From: Streptomyces sp. RB17
GTDB lineage: Bacteria; Actinomycetota; Actinomycetes; Streptomycetales; Streptomycetaceae
DNA length: 44,113 bases
Direction: 5' to 3'
Assembly (NCBI RefSeq): GCF_009604455.1
Contig: NZ_WEGL01000020.1
Location: 1 to 44,113 of the forward strand
Shown here: in pieces, positions 32,532-40,211 of the stretch
How the letters are laid out: every line of letters starts with the position of its first letter
Position numbering within the stretch: position 1 is the first letter of the stretch
The notes under the pieces: model-generated
Databases searched by the model: none
The model's input: the letters and a program-made list of their open reading frames with translations, nothing else
What the model was told of the DNA's origin: nothing
Position numbers and translations under genes: made by a program

Positions 32532-34505
32532 CTATACCTCGATGTGCGAGCCCATGATGACCGTGCGGTCGCGGGGGAGGCCGAAGTACTCGGCGGCGTC
32601 GGCGGTGATGTAGGAGGTGGCGATGAACAGCCGCTTGCGCCAGGGAGCCATCGTTGGTGACTTGCCGCGCCGGAGGTCGATCTTCGACAGGAAGTAGGAC
32701 GCCTGGTCGAGGTTCAACGGTCCTTCGGTCTGGGCCGGGGTGAGCATGGCCAGGGTGCCAGGCACGTCCGGTGTCTCCATGTAGCCGAACCGGGCGGTGA
32801 CGTGGATGATCCCGTCGTCGCTGTAGCCGAGGTCATCGACGACGAGCCGCTGGTCGCCCGGGACGCGGGGCACGGGCTCGGTCTCCAGGGAGAGGATCAC
32901 GACCTGGTCGTGGCGTACGTGGTTGTGCTCGACGTTGGCCCGCATGGCCAAGGGAGCAGTCTGCTTGCCCCGGTTGAGGAAGACGGCCGTGCCCGGGATC
33001 CGCAGCGTGGGCACCTTCTCTGAGCGGAGGTCGTCGATGAACTCGGGGAGCGGGCCTTCGAGTTGTGCCCGCTGGGCGGTGACGATCTCGCGGCCGCGTT
33101 GCCAGGTCGTCATGACGGTGAACGCGGTGACGCCGATCAGCAGCGGCAGCCACGCGCCGTGCACGAGCTTGGTCATGTTGGCCGCCACGAACAGCAGGTC
33201 CACGAAGAGCAGCACGGCGGCGCCGATGCCGATCAGCCACTTGGGCGTGCCCCATTTCTCGCGGGCGACGTAGAAGAACAGCAGGGTGGAGATGGTGATG
33301 GTGCCGGTGACCGCCATGCCGAACGCGAAGGCCAGGGCCGCGGAGCTGCGGAAGGCGAACACGAGCGTGAGGACCGAGACCATCAGCATCCAGTTGATCC
33401 AGGGCACGTAGATCTGGCCGATGGTGGATTCGGAGGTGTGCGCGATGCGAAGCCTCGGCAGGTAGCCGAGCTGGGCGGCCTGGGAAGTGACCGAGTACGC
33501 GCCGGTGATCACGGCCTGGGAGGCGATCACGGTGGCCGCCGTGGCCAGCACGACCATCGGCAGGCGTGCCCAGCCGGGTGTGAGCAGGAAGAACGGGCTG
33601 CTGATGTTGTGCGGACCGGCGAGGATCAGCGCGCCCTGCCCGAAATAGCTGAGGATGCAGGCGGGGAAGACGAGGAACACCCAGGCCCGGGTGATCGCCC
33701 GGCGGCCGAAGTGCCCCATGTCGGCATACAGCGCCTCGGCGCCGGTGACCGCGAGCACGACCGCGGCCAGGGCGAAGAATGCCGTGCCGAAATGGCCGAA
33801 CAGAAAGCCCAGGGCGTACGTCGGTGACAGTGCCCCGAGGATGGCCGGATGGTCGGCGATGCCGGCGACACCGCAGGCGCCGATGGCGACGAACCAGGCG
33901 ATCATGACGGGGCCGAACACCCGGCCCACCGCCGCTGTTCCCCTGCGCTGGACGAGGAACAGCAGCACGATGATGACTGCGGTGATGGGCACGACCGCGC
34001 TGTCCAGCGAGGGCTGGACGACCTTGAGTCCCTCGACCGCGGACAGCACCGAGATCGCCGGAGTGATCATGCTGTCGCCGAAGAACAGCGACGCGCCGAA
34101 GATGCCCAGCGCGGCCAGTACGGCAGCGGTCCGTCCGGCCGGCCGCGAGGTCCACCGCCGCACCAGGGTGATCAGAGCCATGATGCCGCCCTCGCCGTCA
34201 TTGTCGGCGCGCATCGCCAGCAGCACATAGGTGACCAGCACGATGATCACGACCGACCAGAACACCAGCGACACCACCCCGTACACGTTCTGCGTGGTGA
34301 CCGGGACGGGGTGCGGGTCGCCCGGGTTGAACACGGTCTGGAGGGTGTAGATCGGGCTGGTCCCGATGTCACCGAAGACCACCCCCAGGGCGCCGATCAC
34401 CAGTGCGAGACGTGCCGTGTCGTGAGCGCTCGCACGACGAGCCTCAAGCGCCCCCGGGGGCGGCAATCCGTCGTCCGGCCCGTTCTCCAGCCGGCGATCC
34501 GCCAT
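32532..34505 (-). CDS. kup: KUP-family potassium uptake transporter
   Basis: Protein of 657 aa from ATG 34505, with GGAGGAGG nine bases upstream; the frame is open much further upstream but without family similarity. The hallmark GVVFGDIGTSPIYTLQTVFN lies in helix 1, followed by about twelve helices (GDSMITPAISVLSAVEGLKV, LYADMGHFGRRAITRAWVFL) and a C-terminal cytosolic domain of about 190 residues (AVFLNRGKQTAPLAMRANVE). It imports K+ with protons. It heads the potassium/cation module. The 486 bp upstream contain a hairpin at 34779-34813 but no ydaO-type riboswitch that I can recognise. Confidence 0.95.
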   Translation of the reverse strand: MADRRLENGPDDGLPPPGALEARRASAHDTARLALVIGALGVVFGDIGTSPIYTLQTVFNPGDPHPVPVTTQNVYGVVSLVFWSVVIIVLVTYVLLAMRADNDGEGGIMALITLVRRWTSRPAGRTAAVLAALGIFGASLFFGDSMITPAISVLSAVEGLKVVQPSLDSAVVPITAVIIVLLFLVQRRGTAAVGRVFGPVMIAWFVAIGACGVAGIADHPAILGALSPTYALGFLFGHFGTAFFALAAVVLAVTGAEALYADMGHFGRRAITRAWVFLVFPACILSYFGQGALILAGPHNISSPFFLLTPGWARLPMVVLATAATVIASQAVITGAYSVTSQAAQLGYLPRLRIAHTSESTIGQIYVPWINWMLMVSVLTLVFAFRSSAALAFAFGMAVTGTITISTLLFFYVAREKWGTPKWLIGIGAAVLLFVDLLFVAANMTKLVHGAWLPLLIGVTAFTVMTTWQRGREIVTAQRAQLEGPLPEFIDDLRSEKVPTLRIPGTAVFLNRGKQTAPLAMRANVEHNHVRHDQVVILSLETEPVPRVPGDQRLVVDDLGYSDDGIIHVTARFGYMETPDVPGTLAMLTPAQTEGPLNLDQASYFLSKIDLRRGKSPTMAPWRKRLFIATSYITADAAEYFGLPRDRTVIMGSHIEV

Positions 34506-34992
34506 CGTGGTCCTCCTCCTTGCGGGTGCCTGTGCTGATGGCCCGGTGCGTCGGGTCGGACGATACCGATCATCAGCGCGGATACCGGTAGGTGGGGCCG
34601 GGCCGCTTCGACATAAGGGTGTCTGCGTCCTGCGGGCCTGCACGGCGGCCCGTGGTCGGGGGTTCCCCATCCCGATCCGCCTGATGCTCCTGGGCCCGAC
34701 CGGTGCTCTGTCCTTCCGCTCCCGTGGTCGTCGCAACAGCCGGGCGTCCCGGTGCGTGGCCGGAATGCCCACGGCCGGCCGTGCCGACTCCTGCTGGCTG
34801 CCTGTCGGCACGGGTCTAACGCCCCACGGTCTGCGCCGGTCGTGCCGCACCCACATGGAGGACTTCGGCACCGAGAAGGTCCTCTCAGGGACGAGCGCGC
34901 GCAAGAGCAGTGCCCTCTCTGTCAAAGTGGTGTGAGGCGTCGCGCACGTGACTCTTGACGGTGGCGTGACCGGGCCGTGCGCTCGCGTGAGG
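34506..34992. other. kup upstream region with a hairpin
   Basis: 487 bp without a recognised gene. CCGTGCCGAC (34779-34788) and GTCGGCACGG (34804-34813) form a perfect 10-bp stem with a 15-nt loop; on the minus strand this would lie in the leader or promoter region of kup, or end the gene at 34993. Frames here show no domain. Confidence 0.4.
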
Positions 34993-35511
34993 TCAGGAAA
35001 GCCCCGACGCGCGGAGCACCGCCTGCACCGTCTCCTCGTCGATGTGGTGGCCGAGCCGTTCGAGGACCTCCGCTCCCTGGCGCAGCGTGCCACGCTCCAG
35101 CGAGCGGTGGACGCCCGTGTCGAGTTCGTGCCACAGCAGGGGGTTGGCGGTGAGGATGCGTGGGTCGAGTTCCAGGCGGTGGCCGTGGACGTCACGCAGG
35201 ACGAGGTGCGAGGAGGGGCCGTCGTACTGACGTACGGCTGTCAGTGCGTCCGTCCGGACCAGGTGCCGGCGCCAGGGTGTGCGTACCGCAAGCCAGCCGG
35301 GCCCCGCGCTCACCCGGTGGGGAAGCAGGACGGTGGCCACCGCGGCCGAGAGGGTTGTCCAGAGCAGGGCGCGCAGGGGGGTCAGGCTTCCCGCGTCCCA
35401 GTCGACCAGAAGGCTCAGGGCGCAGAACAGCAGAGCGCAGCTCAGCGCGAGCCGGGCGCTGCCACGCCAGTGGCGGTCGCCGGCCGAGCCTGGCGGTCCG
35501 CTCCGTCGCAT
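34993..35511 (-). CDS. Small membrane protein with PH-like cytosolic domain
   Basis: Protein of 172 aa from ATG 35511 (MRRSGPPGSAGDRHWRGS). Two hydrophobic helices lie at about 20-37 and 47-64, then a region resembling bacterial PH-like domains (LAVRTPWRRHLVRTDALTAV, HLVLRDVHGHRLELDP) and a C-terminal helical tail. Function unknown. A CTGACG-N5-CTGACG repeat lies 75-91 bp upstream, like those near the other cation genes, suggesting it belongs to the same regulon. Confidence 0.75.
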   Translation of the reverse strand: MRRSGPPGSAGDRHWRGSARLALSCALLFCALSLLVDWDAGSLTPLRALLWTTLSAAVATVLLPHRVSAGPGWLAVRTPWRRHLVRTDALTAVRQYDGPSSHLVLRDVHGHRLELDPRILTANPLLWHELDTGVHRSLERGTLRQGAEVLERLGHHIDEETVQAVLRASGLS

Positions 35512-35585
35512 GACGCCGACGCTAGGCGGCCGTGCGGGGTGCGACGACCGCTGCTTACGGGTTCCTAGCGCCAAACGGGTGAATC

Positions 35586-35602
35586 CTGACGGGATCCTGA
35601 CG
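35586..35602 (-). promoter_or_regulatory. OmpR/KdpE-type direct repeat, copy 1
   Basis: On the minus strand CGTCAGgatccCGTCAG: two identical hexamers with a 5-bp spacer, upstream of the gene at 34993-35511. Matches the pattern of the sites at 37697 and 40068. Confidence 0.55.
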
Positions 35603-35625
35603 CGGGCGCCGGGCGGGTCGGGTTC

Positions 35626-37584
35626 TCAGCCGGTGTGTACGCGGGGGCGTCGGGCGCGGTTCGGTTCCGCCTCGCGCAGGACCTCGCGGGTGACCGGGGC
35701 GACCTCGCCCTGGCCGAAGAGGAAGAAGCGTAGGAAGTTGGCGAAGGGGCCGCCCTCGGTCCATTCGAAGTAGATGTGCGGAGTGCAGCCCGTCATGTCC
35801 CGGGCGTGCAGGAGAAGGGCCGCCAGGGCGTTCGGGATGGACGCGGACTCCAGGGTCAGTACCCGGTAGCGGTCGTGCAGCACCTCGCCGCGCACGGTCA
35901 GGCCCGCCTCGAACTCGGAGGGGTCGGTGACGGTGACCTCGACGAAGACGAAGTCCTCCTGTTCCGGCATGTCGTTGTCGGCGCGGATCTGCTCGATCTT
36001 GTCGCGGTACTGGGCCTTGTCGCGGTGCCCGGGCTCGTTGGCGATGAACCGCATCTTGCGGCTGGCCATGTCCCGGACGAACCGTTCCGCCATCGGGTCG
36101 AGCGTCACGCTGGTCACGCGGAGTTCGAAGGCGCGGGCGAGGCGGGACAGCAGCGAGACGAGGATGATGCCCGCGATGAAGCAGGCACCGATCTTCACAC
36201 CGTCCGGGCGCTCGATCACGTTCATGACCGTCGTGTACAGGAACACCGCGGAGATCACGGCGAACCCGATGGTCCACTTGCGCTGCCCGGCCTTGCGCGC
36301 GGCGATGGTGACCGCGATCGCGGCGGAGCTGATGAGCACCAGCACGCCGGTGGCGTAGGCGCCGCCCTGCGCGTCGACGTTGGCGTCGAAGATCCAGGTG
36401 ACCAGGAAGGCGATGAGCGTGAAGACGATGACCATCGGGCGCACGGCGCGGGCCCAGTGCGGAGCCATGCCGTAGCGCGGCAGATAGCGCGGCATCAGGT
36501 TCAGCAGACCGGCCATGGCGGAGGCTCCGGCGAACCACAGGATGGCGATGGTCGAGACGTCGTAGACCGTGCCGAAGGCGCCGCCGAGGTACTCGTGCGC
36601 GAGGTACGCCAGCGCACGTCCGTTGGCCGGGCCGCCGGTCTTGAAGTCGTTCTCCGGGATGAGCAGCGTGGTGACGAAGCTGGACGTGATCAGGAAGGCG
36701 CTCATGATCAGCGCGGCCGTGGTCAGCAGCTTCTTCGTGTCCCGGATGCGGCCGGTCGGCTTCTCCTCTGTGTCCCCGGGATCGCCCTGCACGTGCGGCA
36801 TGACCGCGACGCCGGTCTCGAAGCCGGACAGGCCGAGCGCGAGTTTGGGGAAGACGATCAGCGCCAGGCCGATCATGACGAAGATGTTGCCGTGCTGCGC
36901 GGTCAGTGCGCTGGACCAGTCGGTGATCACATGTGCGGCGGTGATCACGTGATAGAGGCCGACGGCCACGACGACGACGTTCAGCGCGAGGTAGACGCCG
37001 ACCAGCGCGGTCGCGACGCCGATCGCTTCCAGGAAGCCCTTGAGGAACACCGCGCCGAGCAGCGCCACCAGGATCAGGGTGATCAGCATCTGCTGGCCAT
37101 GAAGGGCGCCCGTCAGATGTGGGTTCTCGACCAGGTGGGTGGAGGCGTCAGCGGCCGACAGGGTGATGGTGATCAGGAAGTCGGTGGCAGCGAAGCCCAG
37201 CAGCGTGAGCACGAAGAGCTTGCCCTGCCAGAAGGACAGCAGCCGCTCCAGCATGGCGATCGAGCCCTCGCCGTGCGGGCTCTCCTCGGCGACCCGGCGG
37301 TACACCGGAAGCGCGCCGGCCAGGGTCACGATGACGAGGACGATGGTGGCGATCGGGCCCAGCAGTCCGGCCGCGAGCGCCGCGATGCCCGGCTGGTAGC
37401 CGAGGGTGGAGAAGTAGTCGACACCCGTCAGGCACATCACCCGCCACCACCGCTGCCCCTTGTGCGGGGGCTCCGGCTCGGCGTGGGGACCGGTGTGGCC
37501 GCCCGGCTTGCCCATGTCGGACAGGCCCTCCAGCATCCACGTCCGCAGGCGGCTGGTACTGGGAGGGTGTTCGGTGATGGCCAT
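35626..37584 (-). CDS. APC-superfamily permease with long C-terminal cytosolic domain
   Basis: Protein of 652 aa from ATG 37584 (MAITEHPPSTSRLRTWMLEG), with AGGAGC before it. Twelve or so helices occupy residues about 60-500, including MCLTGVDYFSTLGYQPGIAA in helix 1, where APC transporters bind substrate. The C-terminal about 150 residues are soluble (AERFVRDMASRKMRFIANEP, EQEDFVFVEVTVTDPSEFEA, FEWTEGGPFANFLRFFLFGQ). The size and soluble tail recall K+-linked APC proteins rather than ordinary amino-acid permeases, but the substrate is not known. The location between kup and a Na+/H+ antiporter supports a cation role by inference. Confidence 0.82.
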   Translation of the reverse strand: MAITEHPPSTSRLRTWMLEGLSDMGKPGGHTGPHAEPEPPHKGQRWWRVMCLTGVDYFSTLGYQPGIAALAAGLLGPIATIVLVIVTLAGALPVYRRVAEESPHGEGSIAMLERLLSFWQGKLFVLTLLGFAATDFLITITLSAADASTHLVENPHLTGALHGQQMLITLILVALLGAVFLKGFLEAIGVATALVGVYLALNVVVVAVGLYHVITAAHVITDWSSALTAQHGNIFVMIGLALIVFPKLALGLSGFETGVAVMPHVQGDPGDTEEKPTGRIRDTKKLLTTAALIMSAFLITSSFVTTLLIPENDFKTGGPANGRALAYLAHEYLGGAFGTVYDVSTIAILWFAGASAMAGLLNLMPRYLPRYGMAPHWARAVRPMVIVFTLIAFLVTWIFDANVDAQGGAYATGVLVLISSAAIAVTIAARKAGQRKWTIGFAVISAVFLYTTVMNVIERPDGVKIGACFIAGIILVSLLSRLARAFELRVTSVTLDPMAERFVRDMASRKMRFIANEPGHRDKAQYRDKIEQIRADNDMPEQEDFVFVEVTVTDPSEFEAGLTVRGEVLHDRYRVLTLESASIPNALAALLLHARDMTGCTPHIYFEWTEGGPFANFLRFFLFGQGEVAPVTREVLREAEPNRARRPRVHTG

Positions 37585-37696
37585 GGACGTGCTCCTGATG
37601 TGCGGCTCAGCGTGGGGTTTCCGGCCATCACACGGACGGCCGCACCAGCGTAAGCAGAGAGTGACACCTGAGCCCACGGATCATCTCGCCGGAGGG

Positions 37697-37713
37697 CGTC
37701 AATCTTCCGTTAA
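37697..37713 (+). promoter_or_regulatory. OmpR/KdpE-type direct repeat, copy 2
   Basis: CGTCAAtcttcCGTTAA: two hexamers differing by one base with a 5-bp spacer, 113-129 bp upstream of the APC permease start. Confidence 0.55.
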
Positions 37714-37803
37714 GACCGGTGGGGTGAACGCTGCCCTCACATCAAGGTCTGAGGCTGTCCCTTGCCCGGAGAGCGACTGCACCGTACAGGGAGAGTCGGC
37801 GCG

Positions 37804-38283
37804 TTACGCGCTGAGGCTGCGCCGGCTCATCCCTACCGGGCTGCCGACGGCGTAGTGGACGTATTCGCGGACCAGTCGGAAACCGGCGTTCCAGGCCAGG
37901 AGGCGGCTGGCGCGGTTGTGGAGGGAGCAGTTCCAGCCGGGTGTGTGGCCGCGGGCCGTGATATCCGCGCACAGGGCGGTGACGCAGGCCAGGGCGAGGT
38001 GGTGGCGTCTGCGGTCGGGAACGGTGTAGACGGCGACGTCCTCGTAGCCGGTGCCGCGGAAGTAGGTGCAGGCCACCGCGAGGATGCGGCCGTTGCGGCC
38101 CACCGCGGCCCAGGCGTGGCCGGAGGAGGCGAGGCCGTGCGGGCCGCCCCAGCTGGCCGGGAGCCAGGACGCGTCCGGGCCGAGGGCTTGCACGGCGTCG
38201 GCGTCCGCCAGTTCTAGGCGCCGTACGGTCACGGCGTGCGGGACGGTGAAGGGCTGAGGCGTGGCCTGGAGCGTCCAGATCAT
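37804..38283 (-). CDS. GNAT-family acetyltransferase, possibly N-terminally shortened
   Basis: From ATG 38283 the product is 159 aa (MIWTLQATPQPFTVPHAVTV) with a GNAT fold: ILAVACTYFRGTGYEDVAVY, LALACVTALCADITARGHTP, RLLAWNAGFRLVREYVHYAV. The same frame is open upstream to beyond 38400 and reads as related protein (ELLTPDLLASLAGNRVEAPA, FLPALGAAFDRLTPWER). No ATG or GTG occurs before this frame runs into the end of the antiporter gene. The protein may therefore start at a rare codon or have lost its original N-terminus when the antiporter gene was joined to it. Substrate unknown. Confidence 0.75.
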   Translation of the reverse strand: MIWTLQATPQPFTVPHAVTVRRLELADADAVQALGPDASWLPASWGGPHGLASSGHAWAAVGRNGRILAVACTYFRGTGYEDVAVYTVPDRRRHHLALACVTALCADITARGHTPGWNCSLHNRASRLLAWNAGFRLVREYVHYAVGSPVGMSRRSLSA

Positions 38284-38399
38284 GCGCTCCCACGGAGTGA
38301 GCCGGTCGAAGGCGGCCCCGAGGGCGGGCAGGAAGCGGGCCGGGGCTTCGACGCGGTTGCCGGCCAGCGAGGCGAGGAGATCCGGAGTGAGCAGTTCCG

Positions 38400-39974
38400 C
38401 TAGGCATCCGCCAGCCTCGCCTCTTCCAGGTCCAGGGATCGCTGGAGCCGACGGCGGGTGGTGTCGCTGATGCGGTGCGTGTCGTAGAGGCGCTGCAGTT
38501 CCTCAGTCTCCACAGCGATCACGTCGCGGCGCAGCTGGCGGTAGACGAGGTCGGCGGACTCGGTGGCTGCGGCGGTGCCGTTGTGCTCGGCGAGGCGGTC
38601 GCGGGCGTCGTCGAGGCGGGCGTTCAGACCGCGGCGCAGCCGGTCCAGGACGACCTCCGGCACGACCTCCAGCTCCGCGAGCTCCTCCAGACGGGCGAGG
38701 CCGGCGTGGGCGAGGCGGGAGCGGGCCCGGGCCTCCTCGCGTTCGGTGTGGGCGGGCTCCAGGGCGATACGGGAGGCGCGGACGACCGGGGCGAGGGTGA
38801 ACCCCTGGACGACCAGCGTCACGACCACCACGGACGTGGTCAGGACGAGGACCAGGGGCCGGTCCGCCAGAGCGGTGCCGTCCATGGCGGCCTCGGGTAT
38901 GGACAGGGCCGCGGCCAGCGGCATCACCCCGCGCGTACCCGCCCAGGTCAGCACCACCGGCACCCGCCAGTTCATCCGGCCGATCCCGCCCTTGCGCTGC
39001 ACGACCGCCGACAGGGGTGCCAGCCACAGCAGGCGTACGGCGATGAGGGTGGCGGCGACGACGAGGGCATACAGCGGCCAGGACCGGTCGCCGTCGGCCA
39101 GGGCCCGCACCTGCGCGGGCAGCGCCAGACCGATCAGTGAGAAGACCACGCTCTCCAGCAGGAACACCACCGTGCCGTATACGGCGTGCAGCTGGAGGCG
39201 TATGCGGGCGTTGGTGAGCCGGTCGCCGCGCCCGCCCAGGATCACTCCGGCGACTACGCAGGAGGTCACCCCGGAGGTGTGCGCGGCCTCTGCCAGCAGG
39301 TAGGCGGCGTACGGGGTGACCAGGGCGATCACCGTCTCCAGCACCGGTTCCTCGGTACGGCGCCGGATCAGTGCCACCACACCGGCCACGGCCGCCCCGA
39401 TCACCGTGCCGCCACCGGCCAGCAGCAGGAACTCACCACCTGCCGCACCCCAGTTCGCCGCCGCCGATGCCACCGCGATGCCCGCCGCCACCCGGACCAG
39501 CACCAGGGAGGTCGCGTCGTTGAACAGGCTCTCCGCCTGGACCAGGACCTGCACCTTGGGCGGCAGGGCGAGGCGCCGGCCGAGCGCGGTCACGGCGACC
39601 GGGTCGGTGCTGGCCAGGATCGCGCCCAGCACGAACGCCATCTGCCACGACAGGGGAGTCACCAGCGCGGCCACCGCGCCGACGGCGGCTGCCGAGGCCA
39701 GCACGAGCCCTATCGCGAGGATCCCGACCGGTTTCCACACCGCGCGCAGCTCCCGCCAGGGCATGTCCTCCGCGCTCGCGTACAGCAGCGGGGGCAGCAC
39801 GACCAGCCCGATGATCTCGGGGCTGATCTCGATCTGGGGGGTGCCCGGCAGCAGTGCCACGGCAAGGCCGGCGACCACCAGGAGCGAGGGGGCGGGCATC
39901 CGCCAGCGGCGCGCGAAGGTCGCCACCACGGTGGCCAGAATGACCAAGGCGAGAACCGTACCGACGCTCCGCAT
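38400..39974 (-). CDS. CPA1-family Na+(K+)/H+ antiporter
   Basis: Protein of 524 aa from ATG 39974 (MRSVGTVLALVILATVVATF), with GGGGGA before it. About twelve helices hold the conserved exchange motifs LASTDPVAVTALGRRLALPP and AESLFNDATSLVLVRVAAGI (the Asn-Asp pair). A C-terminal cytosolic region of about 120 residues (ERLVYRQLRRDVIAVETEEL-like, ending LEEARLADA) is rich in helices. It would extrude Na+ or K+ in exchange for protons. It diverges from kdpD, with the CGTCAA repeat between them. Confidence 0.9.
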   Translation of the reverse strand: MRSVGTVLALVILATVVATFARRWRMPAPSLLVVAGLAVALLPGTPQIEISPEIIGLVVLPPLLYASAEDMPWRELRAVWKPVGILAIGLVLASAAAVGAVAALVTPLSWQMAFVLGAILASTDPVAVTALGRRLALPPKVQVLVQAESLFNDATSLVLVRVAAGIAVASAAANWGAAGGEFLLLAGGGTVIGAAVAGVVALIRRRTEEPVLETVIALVTPYAAYLLAEAAHTSGVTSCVVAGVILGGRGDRLTNARIRLQLHAVYGTVVFLLESVVFSLIGLALPAQVRALADGDRSWPLYALVVAATLIAVRLLWLAPLSAVVQRKGGIGRMNWRVPVVLTWAGTRGVMPLAAALSIPEAAMDGTALADRPLVLVLTTSVVVVTLVVQGFTLAPVVRASRIALEPAHTEREEARARSRLAHAGLARLEELAELEVVPEVVLDRLRRGLNARLDDARDRLAEHNGTAAATESADLVYRQLRRDVIAVETEELQRLYDTHRISDTTRRRLQRSLDLEEARLADA

Positions 39975-40067
39975 GCCGTCCCCCTGGGACTGAGAAGGGG
40001 AGCCACCCTGGCTCCCCTGCCGACCAGACTTCCCGGCACACCGCGGTCACCCTATCGGCCCAGGTCA

Positions 40068-40084
40068 CGTCAAGACAGCGTCAA
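40068..40084 (+). promoter_or_regulatory. OmpR/KdpE-type direct repeat, copy 3
   Basis: CGTCAAgacagCGTCAA: perfect hexamer repeat with 5-bp spacer between the divergent antiporter (94 bp away) and kdpD (128 bp away) genes. It is the best-conserved of the three sites. Confidence 0.65.
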
Positions 40085-40211
40085 TGTCCTCGGGACCGGC
40101 GCCAAGGATTCGCTAACACGCACCCCACCTGGCCCGCGGGAGGGCTTCCTTGGGAGCAGTCCCCCTCGACCACGGGGGAGTTGAGCCAGTGAGCGGAGCG
40201 CGTCGGCGGCG

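Noticed and set aside
34506..34992. c-di-AMP (ydaO) riboswitch before kup
   Set aside because: The expected conserved blocks could not be found; only a simple hairpin is visible.
34506..35195. N-terminal extension of the kup frame by about 230 codons
   Set aside because: No similarity to KUP proteins, and a strong ribosome site precedes ATG 34505; part of it is antisense to the gene at 34993-35511.
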